A stretch of DNA of 46,407 nt, from NCBI GenBank assembly GCA_902778375.1, contig CACYXJ010000010.1:1-46407 (forward strand), in the 5' to 3' direction. Both the position numbers and the translations under genes were made by a program. Of the stretch, positions 24,578 through 32,184 are shown one piece after another; position 1 is the first letter of the stretch; every line of letters starts with the position of its first letter. A model generated the notes under the pieces. That model was not told the origin of the DNA. It saw nothing but the letters and a program-made list of their open reading frames with translations, and searched no databases. The stretch comes from an uncultured Erysipelotrichaceae bacterium. GTDB taxonomy: Bacteria; Bacillota_I; Bacilli_A; Erysipelotrichales; Erysipelotrichaceae.

Positions 24578-25939
24578 TCAGATATTCAGCAGTCTGAGAA
24601 TGGCATTGACGTAGATTTCCGCCTGCAGAAGCAGTTCGTCCACTGTCACCCATTCATTGGCATTGTGAATGTGGTAGTCCCTGCCGGGGAAAGCGCAGCC
24701 GAAGGCAATCGTGTTTTCGATCATCTTCGCATATGTGCCGCCGCCGATCGTCATCGGCATCGTTTCATAATCACCGGTTACTTCCTGATAGGCACCGAGC
24801 AGCGATGTGACGAGCGGGGATTCCGGTGAGAAATACAGCGGTTCAACTGTCCGCAGGATTTCCACTTCGCCGCCTTCGTCGGACAGTCTTTCCTTCATCA
24901 ATCCGGTGACCTTGCGGGCATTCATGGTGACCGGGAAACGGATATCGATCGTTCCTTCGACAATACCGTCATGCATGCCAATCACACCGGCATTCAGTGT
25001 CAGGGCGCCGAATTCGTCTTCGCATTTGCAGCCAAGACCTTCGCCATCCGTGTTCAGACCGATATGAGAGCAGTAGAAATCAACAAACGGGTCCTGATAT
25101 CCTGCCTCTTTCAATCCGGAGAACAGCCAGGAAATTGCATTGACGCCAAGTTCCGGTGTGCTGGCATGCGCAGCTGTTCCGGTAACTGTGATCACGATTC
25201 CGTTTTCTTCTTCTTCGACTGCAAACTCGATGTTATTGTTGTTGAAGTAGTCTTCCAGTTTCTTGCGGGAGAAGGTGGCCTTGTCGACCTTGACAGTGCA
25301 CTTGGGGCAGACGACATTTCCGGCCGTTCCGCCTTTGATGGCACGGATTCCGGTAAGTTTGGAACGGTATACTGCACCAACCATTCCCTTTTCGCCATGC
25401 ACACCCGGGAACTCACCGTCCGGTGTGAAGCCGTAATCGCACGAACCTTCCTTCTCAACATAATGTGCCAGACATGCCGAGCCTTTTTCCTCATTTGTTC
25501 CCATGATCAGACGCACCCGTTTATTCAACGGTACGTTCATGTCACGCAGCACTTTCATGGCAATCATTGCCGCGACAACCGCGCCTTTATCATCGCTGAC
25601 TCCGCGGCCGTACAGGACTCCGTCCTTTTCCGTCATGACAAACGGGTCCGTGTCCCATCCGTCTTCCTTATGAGCAGGCACGATATCCAGATGACCGATG
25701 ATACCGATCTGTTCTTCCCCTTCTCCCATTTCGGCATAGCCGGCATAATGGTCGACATCGGCTGTACGGAAACCGTCTTCCGCCATCATGTCAAGGGCAC
25801 AAAGCAATGCCTTCTTCGGACCTTCACCAAACGGTGCGTCCGCTGCAGGTGTTCCCATTTCGCTGTTGATGGCGACCAGTTTCCCCAGACGGGAAAGCAG
25901 CTCGTCACGGTATCCGTTCACCATAGATTTCACATCCAT
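24578..25939 (-). CDS. pepV: Dipeptidase PepV (M20 Sapep family)
   Basis: 453 residues, cytoplasmic di-zinc peptidase that hydrolyses dipeptides and some tripeptides. Family marks are IGHLDIVPA near residue 80, GRGVSDDKGAVVA near 108, GTNEEKGSACL with the catalytic glutamates near 146, and PDGEFPGVHGEKG near 170. The C-terminal catalytic part ends with a metal-binding histidine in GRDYHIHNANE. I start at ATG 25939, where GGAGG is correctly spaced; an ATG five codons upstream overlaps that site. A TATAAT lies at about 25967-25972, so it may be transcribed separately from xth upstream. Confidence 0.95.
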   Translation of the reverse strand: MDVKSMVNGYRDELLSRLGKLVAINSEMGTPAADAPFGEGPKKALLCALDMMAEDGFRTADVDHYAGYAEMGEGEEQIGIIGHLDIVPAHKEDGWDTDPFVMTEKDGVLYGRGVSDDKGAVVAAMIAMKVLRDMNVPLNKRVRLIMGTNEEKGSACLAHYVEKEGSCDYGFTPDGEFPGVHGEKGMVGAVYRSKLTGIRAIKGGTAGNVVCPKCTVKVDKATFSRKKLEDYFNNNNIEFAVEEEENGIVITVTGTAAHASTPELGVNAISWLFSGLKEAGYQDPFVDFYCSHIGLNTDGEGLGCKCEDEFGALTLNAGVIGMHDGIVEGTIDIRFPVTMNARKVTGLMKERLSDEGGEVEILRTVEPLYFSPESPLVTSLLGAYQEVTGDYETMPMTIGGGTYAKMIENTIAFGCAFPGRDYHIHNANEWVTVDELLLQAEIYVNAILRLLNI

Positions 25940-25984
25940 AGTATTTTCCTCCATAAAACATTCATCATTATACAGGAATCCTGT

Positions 25985-26740
25985 TTACAATGATATATCA
26001 AGCGACACCGGGCAGTGATCCGATCCCAGTACTTCCGTGTGAATCGCCGCATCTCTGACCTTGTCCATGATTCTTTCGGACACAAGAAAATAATCGATGC
26101 GCCAGCCGGTGTTTCTCTCTCTTGCCTTGAAGCGGTAGCTCCACCAGGAATATTTGACTTCTTCCGGATACAGGGTACGGAAAGTATCCCTGAAGCCGGC
26201 AGCCAGAAGCAGTGTCATCTTTTCCCTCTCTTCGTCTGAGAAACCGGCGTTTTTATGATTCGTCTCAGGATTTCTTATGTCGATTTCCTCATGGGCGACA
26301 TTCAGATCGCCGGTATAGATGACCGGTTTTACAGCATCCAGCTTTTTCAGATGCGCTTTCAGCAGTTCCTCCCATTCCATCCTGTACGGCAGCCTCGCCA
26401 GACCTTCCTTGGAATTTGGAACATAGGCGCAGACAAAATAGAAATCAGGATACTCCAGGGTAATGACACGTCCTTCCTTTGTGTCATCGCCTTCGATTTC
26501 ATATCGGACCGACATCGGTTCCTGGCGGGTGTAGACCATCGTTCCCGAATAGCCTTTGCGTTCGGCGCTGTTCATATACATATGATAGCCGGCAAACCGC
26601 ATGGAGTCCTCGAGCTGGTCCGGCTGCATCTTCGTTTCCTGAATGGCGAAGATGTCAGCGTCTGCTTCATTGAAGAAATCCGCGAATCCTTTTTTCATAC
26701 AGGCTCTCAGCCCGTTTACATTCCATGATACAAGTTTCAT
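25985..26740 (-). CDS. xth: Exodeoxyribonuclease III / AP endonuclease
   Basis: 251 residues. Repairs abasic sites and trims 3' blocks in DNA, Mg-dependent. It starts MKLVSWNVNGLRA and has IQETKMQ, GDLNVAHEEIDI, RIDYFLVS and GSDHCPVSLDI, all standard ExoIII active-site motifs. The ATG at 26740 overlaps the stop of the aminopeptidase gene (ATGA), implying translational coupling; an in-frame start further upstream would lie inside that gene. Confidence 0.96.
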   Translation of the reverse strand: MKLVSWNVNGLRACMKKGFADFFNEADADIFAIQETKMQPDQLEDSMRFAGYHMYMNSAERKGYSGTMVYTRQEPMSVRYEIEGDDTKEGRVITLEYPDFYFVCAYVPNSKEGLARLPYRMEWEELLKAHLKKLDAVKPVIYTGDLNVAHEEIDIRNPETNHKNAGFSDEEREKMTLLLAAGFRDTFRTLYPEEVKYSWWSYRFKARERNTGWRIDYFLVSERIMDKVRDAAIHTEVLGSDHCPVSLDISL

Positions 26741-28539
26741 CTTTTCACTTTCCGGGTCGCATTGCGAAGCCATTTCTGTTCATCTTTGTTCAGATGCGGG
26801 GCAAGGGTACGGTATACATTCTGATGATAGTCGTTGAGCCAGCCAATTTCCTCGTCGCTGAGGTATTTGAGGTCGATTGCTTCCAGATCGTACGGACAGT
26901 ATGTCACATCCTCGAAATACAGGAACTGTCCGTAGAAATTTTTCTCGCCTTTGCATACCAGAAGTTCGTTTTCAATGCGGATGCCAAGTTTGTCCGGCAT
27001 GTAGACGCCGGGTTCGTTGGTGACGATCATGCCCGGTTCCAGACGGACAGCCGGTCTTGCCGGTGTGCCCATTCCCCAGCGGATGCCGTGCGGACCTTCA
27101 TGCACACCCAGCACATGCCCGACGCCGTGTCCGGTGCCGCACTGATAGTCGATGTCGATCTGCCATAGCGGATTGCGGGCCAGAATATCAAGGTTGTTGC
27201 CGGTGGTGCCATAGAGAAAACGGGCATGGCCAAGATCCATATGTCCCTTCAGAACTTTTGTATACAGCATCTTTTCTTCTTTTGTCAGACGTCCCAGGGA
27301 AATCGTGCGGGTAATATCGGTCGTTCCGTCTTTATATGTTCCGCCGGAATCCACAAGCAGAAAACCTCTTGGATTAACTCCGGCATGATTTTCCTCCGTG
27401 GCGCTGTAATGCATCATCGCACCGTTTGCCTGATAGGCGCAGATCGTCGGGAAGGACGGTTCGATATAGTCTTTCTGCTGCGCCCTTTGTTCATACAGAT
27501 AGTTCTGGGCACTGACTTCGGTCATGTTTCCTTCCTTCACCGCTTCCTTGACCCAGCGGATGAAACGGACCATGGCGACACCGTCTTTGACATGGGCATT
27601 GCGGATATTCCTGATTTCCGTTTCATTCTTAAGTGCCCGGAATAATAACAGCGGCGAAGCTTCGTTCAGGATCCGGTTGTCGGAAGCAAGAGCGGAATAC
27701 AGTTCAGTATTCAGTTTCGCAAGATTGGCCCAGATCGTTTTGCCGTGCAGTTTCTTCAGATCTTTGGCAACAGAATCATAGTCCCTGACCTGCACGCCGC
27801 TTTCCTTCAGATAGGCTTCGGTGCGTTTTGTCACTTTGGCTTTGTCGATATAATAATTCACACTGCGCATGGTCACGATGGCATAGGCATAGGCGACGGG
27901 TGTGCAGGCAATGTCATTGCCGCGGACATTCAGCAGCCAGCATGGATCTTCAAGGGCTGTCAGGATCAGTACATCCGCACCTTTTTTCTTCATTGCCTCG
28001 CGGGTGCGGGCAATTCTCTCCTCCGCACTTTCACCGGTATATTTCTTCGCAAGGGTATAGATCTTCTCCTTGGGCATTGCCGGTCTTTCCTTGCCCCACA
28101 CCTTTCCTGCCAGATCATGATGGACGGAAAGCTTCGCGCCTTTGGGTCTCAGCGCTTCCTTCAGGCGCAGTGATACAGAAGCGGCAACGACCCGGCCGTC
28201 ATAGCCCAGCGTGCCGTTATCCGGCGTTTTATCGATTAGAAAGGACAATACGTCCGGAACGCCTTCCTGGCCCATACGCATCAGTTCGACACCGCTTCCC
28301 GCCAGTTCCTTTTCGGCCTGGGTAAAATATCTTCCGTCGGTCCATAGACCGGCGAAATCATCCGTGACGACGGTGCAGCCGGCTTCGCCTGAGAAACCGG
28401 AAATATAGGATTTGCATTTGAAATAATCCGCTGTGTATTCTTCGGAAAGATGATCGTCCTCGTTGGGAATGTAACAGACATCGATCTTTTCTTCCTTCAT
28501 ATATTGTCTTAAAGCCTGGATCCTGTCGGCTGTATTCAT
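26737..28539 (-). CDS. Xaa-Pro aminopeptidase (aminopeptidase P, three-domain M24B)
   Basis: 600 residues, the long three-domain form. It removes N-terminal residues preceding proline; no signal peptide. Two creatinase-like N-terminal domains (1-310) precede the pita-bread catalytic domain, whose dimetal ligands are visible: LLVDSGGTYKDGTTDITRT near residue 400, GTGHGVGHVLGVHEGP near 480, MIVTNEPGVY near 517 and IRIENELLV near 533. The ATG at 28539 has AGAGG 5 nt upstream; a GTG two codons earlier is possible. First gene of a unit with xth. Confidence 0.95.
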   Translation of the reverse strand: MNTADRIQALRQYMKEEKIDVCYIPNEDDHLSEEYTADYFKCKSYISGFSGEAGCTVVTDDFAGLWTDGRYFTQAEKELAGSGVELMRMGQEGVPDVLSFLIDKTPDNGTLGYDGRVVAASVSLRLKEALRPKGAKLSVHHDLAGKVWGKERPAMPKEKIYTLAKKYTGESAEERIARTREAMKKKGADVLILTALEDPCWLLNVRGNDIACTPVAYAYAIVTMRSVNYYIDKAKVTKRTEAYLKESGVQVRDYDSVAKDLKKLHGKTIWANLAKLNTELYSALASDNRILNEASPLLLFRALKNETEIRNIRNAHVKDGVAMVRFIRWVKEAVKEGNMTEVSAQNYLYEQRAQQKDYIEPSFPTICAYQANGAMMHYSATEENHAGVNPRGFLLVDSGGTYKDGTTDITRTISLGRLTKEEKMLYTKVLKGHMDLGHARFLYGTTGNNLDILARNPLWQIDIDYQCGTGHGVGHVLGVHEGPHGIRWGMGTPARPAVRLEPGMIVTNEPGVYMPDKLGIRIENELLVCKGEKNFYGQFLYFEDVTYCPYDLEAIDLKYLSDEEIGWLNDYHQNVYRTLAPHLNKDEQKWLRNATRKVKR

Positions 28540-28643
28540 AGGCACCTCTCATTCTCTGTCTACTATCATACCCTTTTTTTCACCTTCCCTGTTCCGGAAA
28601 GCGCGCAAAAACAAACATTGTACGGATTTCATCTGCATTGACT

Positions 28644-28671
28644 CACAGCCGTTTTTCATTAGAATTAATGA
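28644..28671 (+). promoter_or_regulatory. Promoter of the P-type-ATPase-like gene
   Basis: -35 TTGACT, 16-bp spacer, -10 TAGAAT, followed after a few bases by GAGG and the ATG at 28678. The predicted +1 falls close to the GAGG, so the leader would be under 10 nt. Confidence 0.65.
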
Positions 28672-28677
28672 GGTATT

Positions 28678-30810
28678 ATGGCTATTATCAGAAAAACATT
28701 CTCGGTTTCGGATATTTCCATCCGGGTCAGTGCCGATTCCATCGAAAAACGCGTCTGTTCACTCAGCGGCGTCAGAAACGCGTCTGTCAGTGTTGAAAAC
28801 CAGACGATGACGGTGGAATTCGACGATGACCTGACATCCGCGAACCGGATCATACAGGCTGTCAGGGAAGCCGGCTATCAGGCTTATCTGAAAGAAACCG
28901 AAAACCTCGGCAGGAAACCGGATGAGATCCAGCCGGTCATCGGCAGGGACCTGATTCTCTCAGCCGTTTCCGCGGCTGCCGCTCTCGTTCTTGCCTATGT
29001 CCCCTTCGGCACCTGGCCGGCAATGCTTCTGGCTGTCTGCAGTTTCGCACTGGCCGGCAGTATTCTTCCCGATGTGAAGCAGGAAATCAGAAGCGGCAGG
29101 ATCGCCGGGGAGACTTCGCTTCTTCTGCTTGCGGTGCTTGCCTTTCTGTCTGGCATCTGGCTGCTGATCCAAAAGGATACACGGGCGGCAATGTTCTTCG
29201 CTGACGCTTCCTGGGCCCTGCTTTCGGCAGTCCTGATCCAGCGGTGGATGCTGCATAGGCGGCAGACATTTCTGAAATCGCGCAGTTCCATCCGTTCGTC
29301 ATTGCCTCCGACCGCATCGGTCTATGAAAACCATCATGAGACACTGGCTCCTGTCAGCGACCTGAAAGTCGACCAGGTCATCGTCATCCGCCCGGGCGAA
29401 ACAGTACCGGCAGACGGCAGGGTCATCAGAGGCTTCGCTATCATGGATGAATCCTCCCTGACCGGCTGGGACAAACCGGTCGAGAAAAGCAAAGGTTCCT
29501 ATGTCTATGCCAATTCCCGCTGTCTGAAAGGATCGATCGATCTCAAGACAGAAAAAGTCGGCAATACGACGGCAATGATGCGGCTGGCGGAAATGGCGGA
29601 GAAGACCGCTTCCGACAGTTCCTTCCGGTCCCCGTTCAAGAGTTTTACCGGCAAGCTGTTCTTCTATGTCATCCTTGCCGTGCTGCTTTCCGGATTCGGC
29701 TGGTATTACTCCTCGCATGACGCCGCCTTCGCATTGACCAGTGCCCTTTCGGTACTGGCATGTTCCGCCCTTGCGGCACTGCCGATGATCTCCGCCAACG
29801 CGGTCATGAACACCGCCCGTACAGCTGCCTCCGAACATATTCTCTTCCGCTCCACGGATGCCCTGGAGATGACCGGCAGAATCGACACCGCCGTCATGGA
29901 ACAGGACAACACCATTACCGATAACGAACTGAGTGTCACCGATTTCATCCCGGCAAGGGAAATGACTGCCGGAGAGTTCGAATATATTGCCTATGCCCTG
30001 CAGAGCCGCTCGGACAAACCATTTGCCAGAGCTATCACAAGATATCTGAAAACCCGCAAAATTTCCGGTATCGACCGTCAGGAATTTTCGCGTCTGAGTT
30101 CAAAAGGCCGACAGGCAATCAAGACGATGAGCCGCTACAAAGCCGGTTTCATGGATGAGATCATCAGCCGCGGCATCGATACCTCTGCCTGGGATCAGAC
30201 GATCAGTTCCCTGCGCAAGGAAGGCAAACGGGTCCTGCTGTTTACCGAAGACGACCGTATCATCGGTGTGATCGCTGCCATCCGGCCGCTGATTCCCGGT
30301 GCTCATGAAGCCGTCAGGGCGCTGAAGAGAATGGATATCGACATCTGCCTTCTGACAGACGGAAGCCAGGATGAGTCGGATCTTCTGAGCAAGAACCTGC
30401 GGCTGGAAAATGTCATTTATCAGCCCGCCCGCTATGAGGTGGAGCGCCTTCTCCAGAATCTTTCCGACAGCAATAACGTCAGTGCCTATCTTTCCAGTGA
30501 TCCGGAACGGATCGCTTCCCTGCCGGCGGATGTCACGGCAGTCATCGGTACCGGCGCCAATACTTCCTATGAACATGCCGGCCTGCAGCTGACGAGAAAG
30601 CGTCTCGGCGATTTCGTACATGCCGTGGAGCTTTCAAGAAATCTGAACAGCCGCATCCAGAACGCCCAGGTGGCAGTGATCCTCTATCACGCCGCGGCGG
30701 TATCGCTCTTCGGCTTCCTGCTGCCGCAGTTCCTGCCGCTCAGGCTGCCGCTTGCCGTCCCGCTGATCTGTTCACTGGCTGCGATTTATCTGGCATCCCG
30801 TTTCCGCTAA
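28678..30810 (+). CDS. P1B-type (heavy-metal) ATPase-like protein with every catalytic motif altered
   Basis: 710 residues, full length, with the P1B layout: an HMA-like N-terminus (1-70), membrane helices, actuator, a central helix pair, a P/N domain and two final helices. Signatures are recognisable but changed. The HMA has no GMxCxxC. The actuator reads DESSLTGWDKP (tryptophan for glutamate). The metal-site CPC is CSA (362-364). The phosphorylation motif DKTGT is EQDNT with E408 at the aspartate position. The SEHP of the N domain is SDKP, and GDGxND is GTGANT (624-629). It cannot form the usual aspartyl phosphate. No frameshifts are present and it has a good promoter and ribosome site, so a non-pumping role (sensor, scaffold or metal binder) is more likely than decay. 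Confidence 0.8.
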   Translation: MAIIRKTFSVSDISIRVSADSIEKRVCSLSGVRNASVSVENQTMTVEFDDDLTSANRIIQAVREAGYQAYLKETENLGRKPDEIQPVIGRDLILSAVSAAAALVLAYVPFGTWPAMLLAVCSFALAGSILPDVKQEIRSGRIAGETSLLLLAVLAFLSGIWLLIQKDTRAAMFFADASWALLSAVLIQRWMLHRRQTFLKSRSSIRSSLPPTASVYENHHETLAPVSDLKVDQVIVIRPGETVPADGRVIRGFAIMDESSLTGWDKPVEKSKGSYVYANSRCLKGSIDLKTEKVGNTTAMMRLAEMAEKTASDSSFRSPFKSFTGKLFFYVILAVLLSGFGWYYSSHDAAFALTSALSVLACSALAALPMISANAVMNTARTAASEHILFRSTDALEMTGRIDTAVMEQDNTITDNELSVTDFIPAREMTAGEFEYIAYALQSRSDKPFARAITRYLKTRKISGIDRQEFSRLSSKGRQAIKTMSRYKAGFMDEIISRGIDTSAWDQTISSLRKEGKRVLLFTEDDRIIGVIAAIRPLIPGAHEAVRALKRMDIDICLLTDGSQDESDLLSKNLRLENVIYQPARYEVERLLQNLSDSNNVSAYLSSDPERIASLPADVTAVIGTGANTSYEHAGLQLTRKRLGDFVHAVELSRNLNSRIQNAQVAVILYHAAAVSLFGFLLPQFLPLRLPLAVPLICSLAAIYLASRFR

Positions 30811-30845
30811 AAAAAGATCCCTTTCTTTACAGGGATCTTTTATTA
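30811..30845. terminator. Bidirectional terminator
   Basis: AAAAGATCCCT (30812-30822) pairs with AGGGATCTTTT (30831-30841). T-rich on both strands, so it ends the ATPase-like gene and also any minus-strand transcript from the adjoining intergenic region. Confidence 0.9.
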
Positions 30846-31092
30846 TTGAAATTTCCGAATTGATGTTTCCGGTGAAATGTAAATTTCTTTTTTCTTCATT
30901 TCTGTGATGCTTTCACCATCACCATGAAATTTGATTTCTATGCTTACAGCTTTCGCTGCATGATTTCAGTATTCAATTGTCAACCGAAATTTGCCATTGG
31001 TCTGCCCTCATGCAGACTTTCACTTTCTTTTTAGTGAAACTTGATTATTTCTGCGTCCCCCTGGACATTTCTGCATTTATCCAAGTGGACGG

Positions 31093-31122
31093 CTAGTGAA
31101 TTTCGAGTAAAATCTCCTTCAT
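31093..31122 (-). CDS. Micro-ORF B, nine residues (MKEILLEIH)
   Basis: ATG at 31122, stop TAG at 31093, with AAAGGAGG 8 nt upstream. It lies in a 55-nt unit (31147-31093) starting AGTACTT that matches the upstream unit in layout. Compared with micro-ORF A, the second codon (AAG/AAA) and the fifth (TTA/TTG) differ synonymously and the fourth is I for V, while the ends differ. This suggests the peptide start MKE(V/I)LL is preserved. Function unknown. Confidence 0.5.
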   Translation of the reverse strand: MKEILLEIH

Positions 31123-31198
31123 GATCAATACCTCCTTTGTAAGTACTGATTCTCTTTTTTACTCAATTCTTTTTTATTGTCTTCCTTTCAGAAGACTT

Positions 31199-31228
31199 TT
31201 ACCTGTAATTGAGCAATACCTCTTTCAT
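31199..31228 (-). CDS. Micro-ORF A, nine residues (MKEVLLNYR)
   Basis: ATG at 31228, stop TAA at 31199, with AAGGAGG 8 nt upstream. It is the first of two tandem 55-nt units (31253-31199), about 34 nt after the predicted start from the extended -10. The peptide has no hydrophobic signal or membrane segment. The strong ribosome site and the repetition argue for translation; the length makes independent proof from one sequence impossible. Confidence 0.5.
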   Translation of the reverse strand: MKEVLLNYR

Positions 31229-31322
31229 AATATGTACCTCCTTATGAAGTACTTCCATCTTCACTTTTAATATATCAATCGTCATGCGCAAAGACAGTCT
31301 GTTTTTTCAATTTTATTTGATA

Positions 31323-31328
31323 TATAAT
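31323..31328 (+). promoter_or_regulatory. -10 element of the Nudix/GH13 operon
   Basis: TATAAT with no clear -35. +1 is near 31335, followed by GGGAG and the ATG at 31348. It is back to back with the minus-strand micro-ORF promoter 50 bp away. Confidence 0.5.
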
Positions 31329-31347
31329 GGTTTTGTTGGGAGCCCGG

Positions 31348-32184
31348 ATGGGCATTTTATTTTATATGATACAGGATATATACCCTTTAAAACTGCACAA
31401 TGAGTATCTTCCACGCTCTCCCCGTCAGGGCGACTATCTTTTTGCCTTCGCCGGCAGCCAGGTAATCGTCAAGCCGGACGAGACTTTTTTCCGCTATGAA
31501 GATCTGGCAGCGTACAGTTCCTTTGTCTATCTGTTCGAGATCAACAGCACCGGCTTCTTTCTGATCGAAGAACCGGAAGCCGCTCATGTCTCGCTCAATA
31601 TCCGCCAGATGCGCAGCTATAAACCGAAGCATCTCGGCTTTGCGGCAGTTACGGCATGGCAGCTGTATACCTGGATGAACGACAACCAGTACTGCGGCCG
31701 CTGTTCCTACCCGATGGTCCGCCACAAAAAGGAAAGAGCCATGCGCTGCGAAAGATGCGGCAACATTGTCTATCCAAAGATTTCCCCTGCTGTCATTGTC
31801 GGTGTGGTCAATGAGAAGAATCAGATCCTCGTAACCAAGTTCGCCCACAGTACCTACAAGCACTATGCCCTGATTTCCGGTTTTGCCGAAATCGGTGAAA
31901 CGATCGAGGAAACAGTGATCAGGGAAGTCAAGGAGGAAACCGGCGTCGATGTCGAACATCTGCATTATTACAAATGCCAGCCGTGGGCCTTCTCCTCCAC
32001 CATGCTGTTCGGATTCTTCTGCCGGGTCAAAGGCGATGACAGGATCACTCTGGACGAAAACGAACTGAAGGAAGCCATATGGGCTGAACGGACAGACGAT
32101 ATCGAAAGTCCGGATAACTCGTCCCTGACCTCGGAAATGATCCGTCTGTTCAGGAAAGGAATGGTGAGTTTCGATGAACTATAA
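31348..32184 (+). CDS. NudC-like Nudix hydrolase (NADH/NAD+ diphosphatase family)
   Basis: 278 residues. A variable N-terminal domain is followed by a zinc ribbon, CGRC...CERC near residues 115-135, then the Nudix domain beginning SPAVIVGVV. The Nudix box is complete: GFAEIGETIEETVIREVKEE. The downstream CQPWAFSSTMLFGF corresponds to the SQPWPFPxS motif that marks NADH-pyrophosphatases; in other bacteria NudC also removes NAD caps from RNA. I use ATG 31348 (GGGAG upstream), since the ATG at 31327 overlaps the -10 hexamer. It overlaps the GH13 gene by 11 nt, so the two are coupled. Confidence 0.9.
   Translation: MGILFYMIQDIYPLKLHNEYLPRSPRQGDYLFAFAGSQVIVKPDETFFRYEDLAAYSSFVYLFEINSTGFFLIEEPEAAHVSLNIRQMRSYKPKHLGFAAVTAWQLYTWMNDNQYCGRCSYPMVRHKKERAMRCERCGNIVYPKISPAVIVGVVNEKNQILVTKFAHSTYKHYALISGFAEIGETIEETVIREVKEETGVDVEHLHYYKCQPWAFSSTMLFGFFCRVKGDDRITLDENELKEAIWAERTDDIESPDNSSLTSEMIRLFRKGMVSFDEL

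Larger units (their letters stand above)
30846..31274 (-). ncRNA. Candidate minus-strand transcript: two micro-ORFs followed by tandem hairpins
   Basis: This AT-rich gap between the ATPase-like and Nudix genes has no long ORF. On the minus strand an extended -10 (TGATATATT, 31277-31269) precedes two micro-ORF units (31253-31093). A run of hairpins follows: TTTCACT/AGTGAAA (31039-31018), GTCTGC/GCAGAC (31017-31000), CAGC-GAAA-GCTG with a GNRA-type loop (30958-30947) and TGATG/CATCA (30921-30905). The shared terminator would end it, giving about 450 nt. It resembles no RNA family I can name. The alternative is decayed spacer DNA. Confidence 0.4.

Noticed and set aside
14054..31253. A microcin C-like system made of the micro-ORFs and the MccF-like S66 peptidase
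   Set aside because: The genes are 16 kb apart, no MccB-type adenylating enzyme or dedicated exporter adjoins the micro-ORFs, and S66 peptidases are usually housekeeping murein-recycling enzymes.
31018..31253. CRISPR array
   Set aside because: Only two repeat units with a 55-nt unit length and coding-like divergence; no regular short repeats and spacers, and no cas genes in the window.
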